Part shown: positions 42,677 to 42,821 of the stretch, one piece after another
Layout: each line of letters begins with the position of its first letter
Position numbering within the stretch: the stretch's first letter is position 1
Assembly (NCBI RefSeq): GCF_004138105.1
Contig: NZ_RXHQ01000023.1
Coordinates: forward strand, 1 to 42,821
Length of the DNA: 42,821 nucleotides
Source: Xylanivirga thermophila
GTDB taxonomy: Bacteria; Bacillota; Clostridia; Caldicoprobacterales; Xylanivirgaceae
Direction of reading: 5' to 3'
Made by a program: the position numbers and the translations under genes
Notes under the pieces: generated by a model
Seen by the model: the letters and a program-made list of their open reading frames with translations, nothing else
The model's database searches: none
What the model was told of the DNA's origin: nothing

Positions 42677-42821
42677 ATTTCAATCGAAAACTGGGTCTAA
42701 ATTGCAATATTAAATGCAACACTTTTTGAGAAAATCATACTTATCCATTTACTTCCTCTTGTCAAGGGGAGGGTGGAGATTTTCGAGTGTATACGAGAAA
42801 ATACTACCCAACCTTGACAAC
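42655..42821. mobile_element. End of a probable IS21-type insertion sequence
   Basis: From TGTCAA at 42655 the sequence holds two direct copies of TCAAYCGAAAACTG (42657-42670 and 42680-42693). Tandem terminal repeats behind a TG end are characteristic of IS21-family ends. The two-TM gene is interrupted here, as expected for an insertion. The transposase genes would lie beyond the window. No target duplication can be checked. Confidence 0.5.
42759..42820. repeat. Multi-arm palindrome at the right edge
   Basis: Nested pairs: TTGTCAAGG (42759-42767) with CCTTGACAA (42812-42820), GGGT with ACCC, and ATTTTC (42779-42784) with GAAAAT (42797-42802), around a loop that itself contains GTATAC. It is a large hairpin inside the presumed insertion element and may regulate its transcription or block read-through. 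Confidence 0.8.

Noticed and set aside
1-42821. CRISPR array, tRNA or rRNA genes
   Set aside because: No regularly spaced direct repeats and no cloverleaf or rRNA-like stretches were seen on either strand.

Overview
The window looks like chromosomal DNA of a low-GC Gram-positive anaerobe, most likely a member of the Clostridia. The coding is AT-rich, Shine-Dalgarno sites are strong (GGAGG-type), TTG/GTG starts occur, sigma-A promoters are of the TTGACA/TATAAT type, lipoprotein substrate-binding proteins are present, and there are MurJ and LytR-CpsA-Psr envelope proteins. Nearly all genes lie on the minus strand. No species is claimed.

Region 1 (1-3735): a GntR/YtrA-type repressor with its ABC exporter genes, read from two promoters that each carry a near-identical 20-bp operator. 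Region 2 (3710-7922): a carbohydrate ABC importer operon (binding lipoprotein, two permeases) ending in a ComEC-like metallo-beta-lactamase lipoprotein. Region 3 (8341-17691): an HdeD-like membrane protein, then a carbohydrate catabolic locus with a DUF6259-type glycosidase candidate, a BNR/sialidase-like protein, an N-acetylneuraminate-lyase/DapA-family aldolase, a FadR-type GntR regulator and a second ABC importer. Two related operator sites suggest that the regulator controls itself and the glycosidase gene. Both importers have a strong RNA hairpin directly after the binding-protein gene. Region 4 (17833-23323): two divergent XRE regulators with clear promoters, a COG2426 membrane protein, a broken sugar-kinase-like gene, an LCP ligase, a GNAT and a UDP-glucose dehydrogenase.

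Region 5 (23477-34518) is the most interesting part. Four genes overlap by 8 bp or nearly abut: a CoiA-like zinc-knuckle protein, a coiled-coil protein with a degenerate AAA+-like core, a protein of unknown family, and a 1763-residue DUF1998 helicase. A NERD+HRDC gene precedes them. The layout recalls Druantia-type anti-phage systems (several unknown proteins and then a giant DruE-like helicase), but no DruA/DUF4338 gene is visible. I regard it as a candidate new or divergent defence system lying between envelope-sugar genes (ugd on one side, galE/murJ on the other).

Region 6 (34556-42821) is a recombination graveyard. It holds a decayed DUF488 gene, a Cys-rich protein with a GreA/GreB C-terminal fold and a 26-bp tandem duplication at its start, a remnant of a paralogue of that protein, intact galE and murJ, a murJ scrap, and two diverged galE 3' fragments each bounded by a shared ~65-bp repeat and enclosing a second COG2426 gene. 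It ends with a TIR-domain protein, a two-TM protein gene split by one in-frame TAA, and what looks like an IS21-type element end running out of the window.
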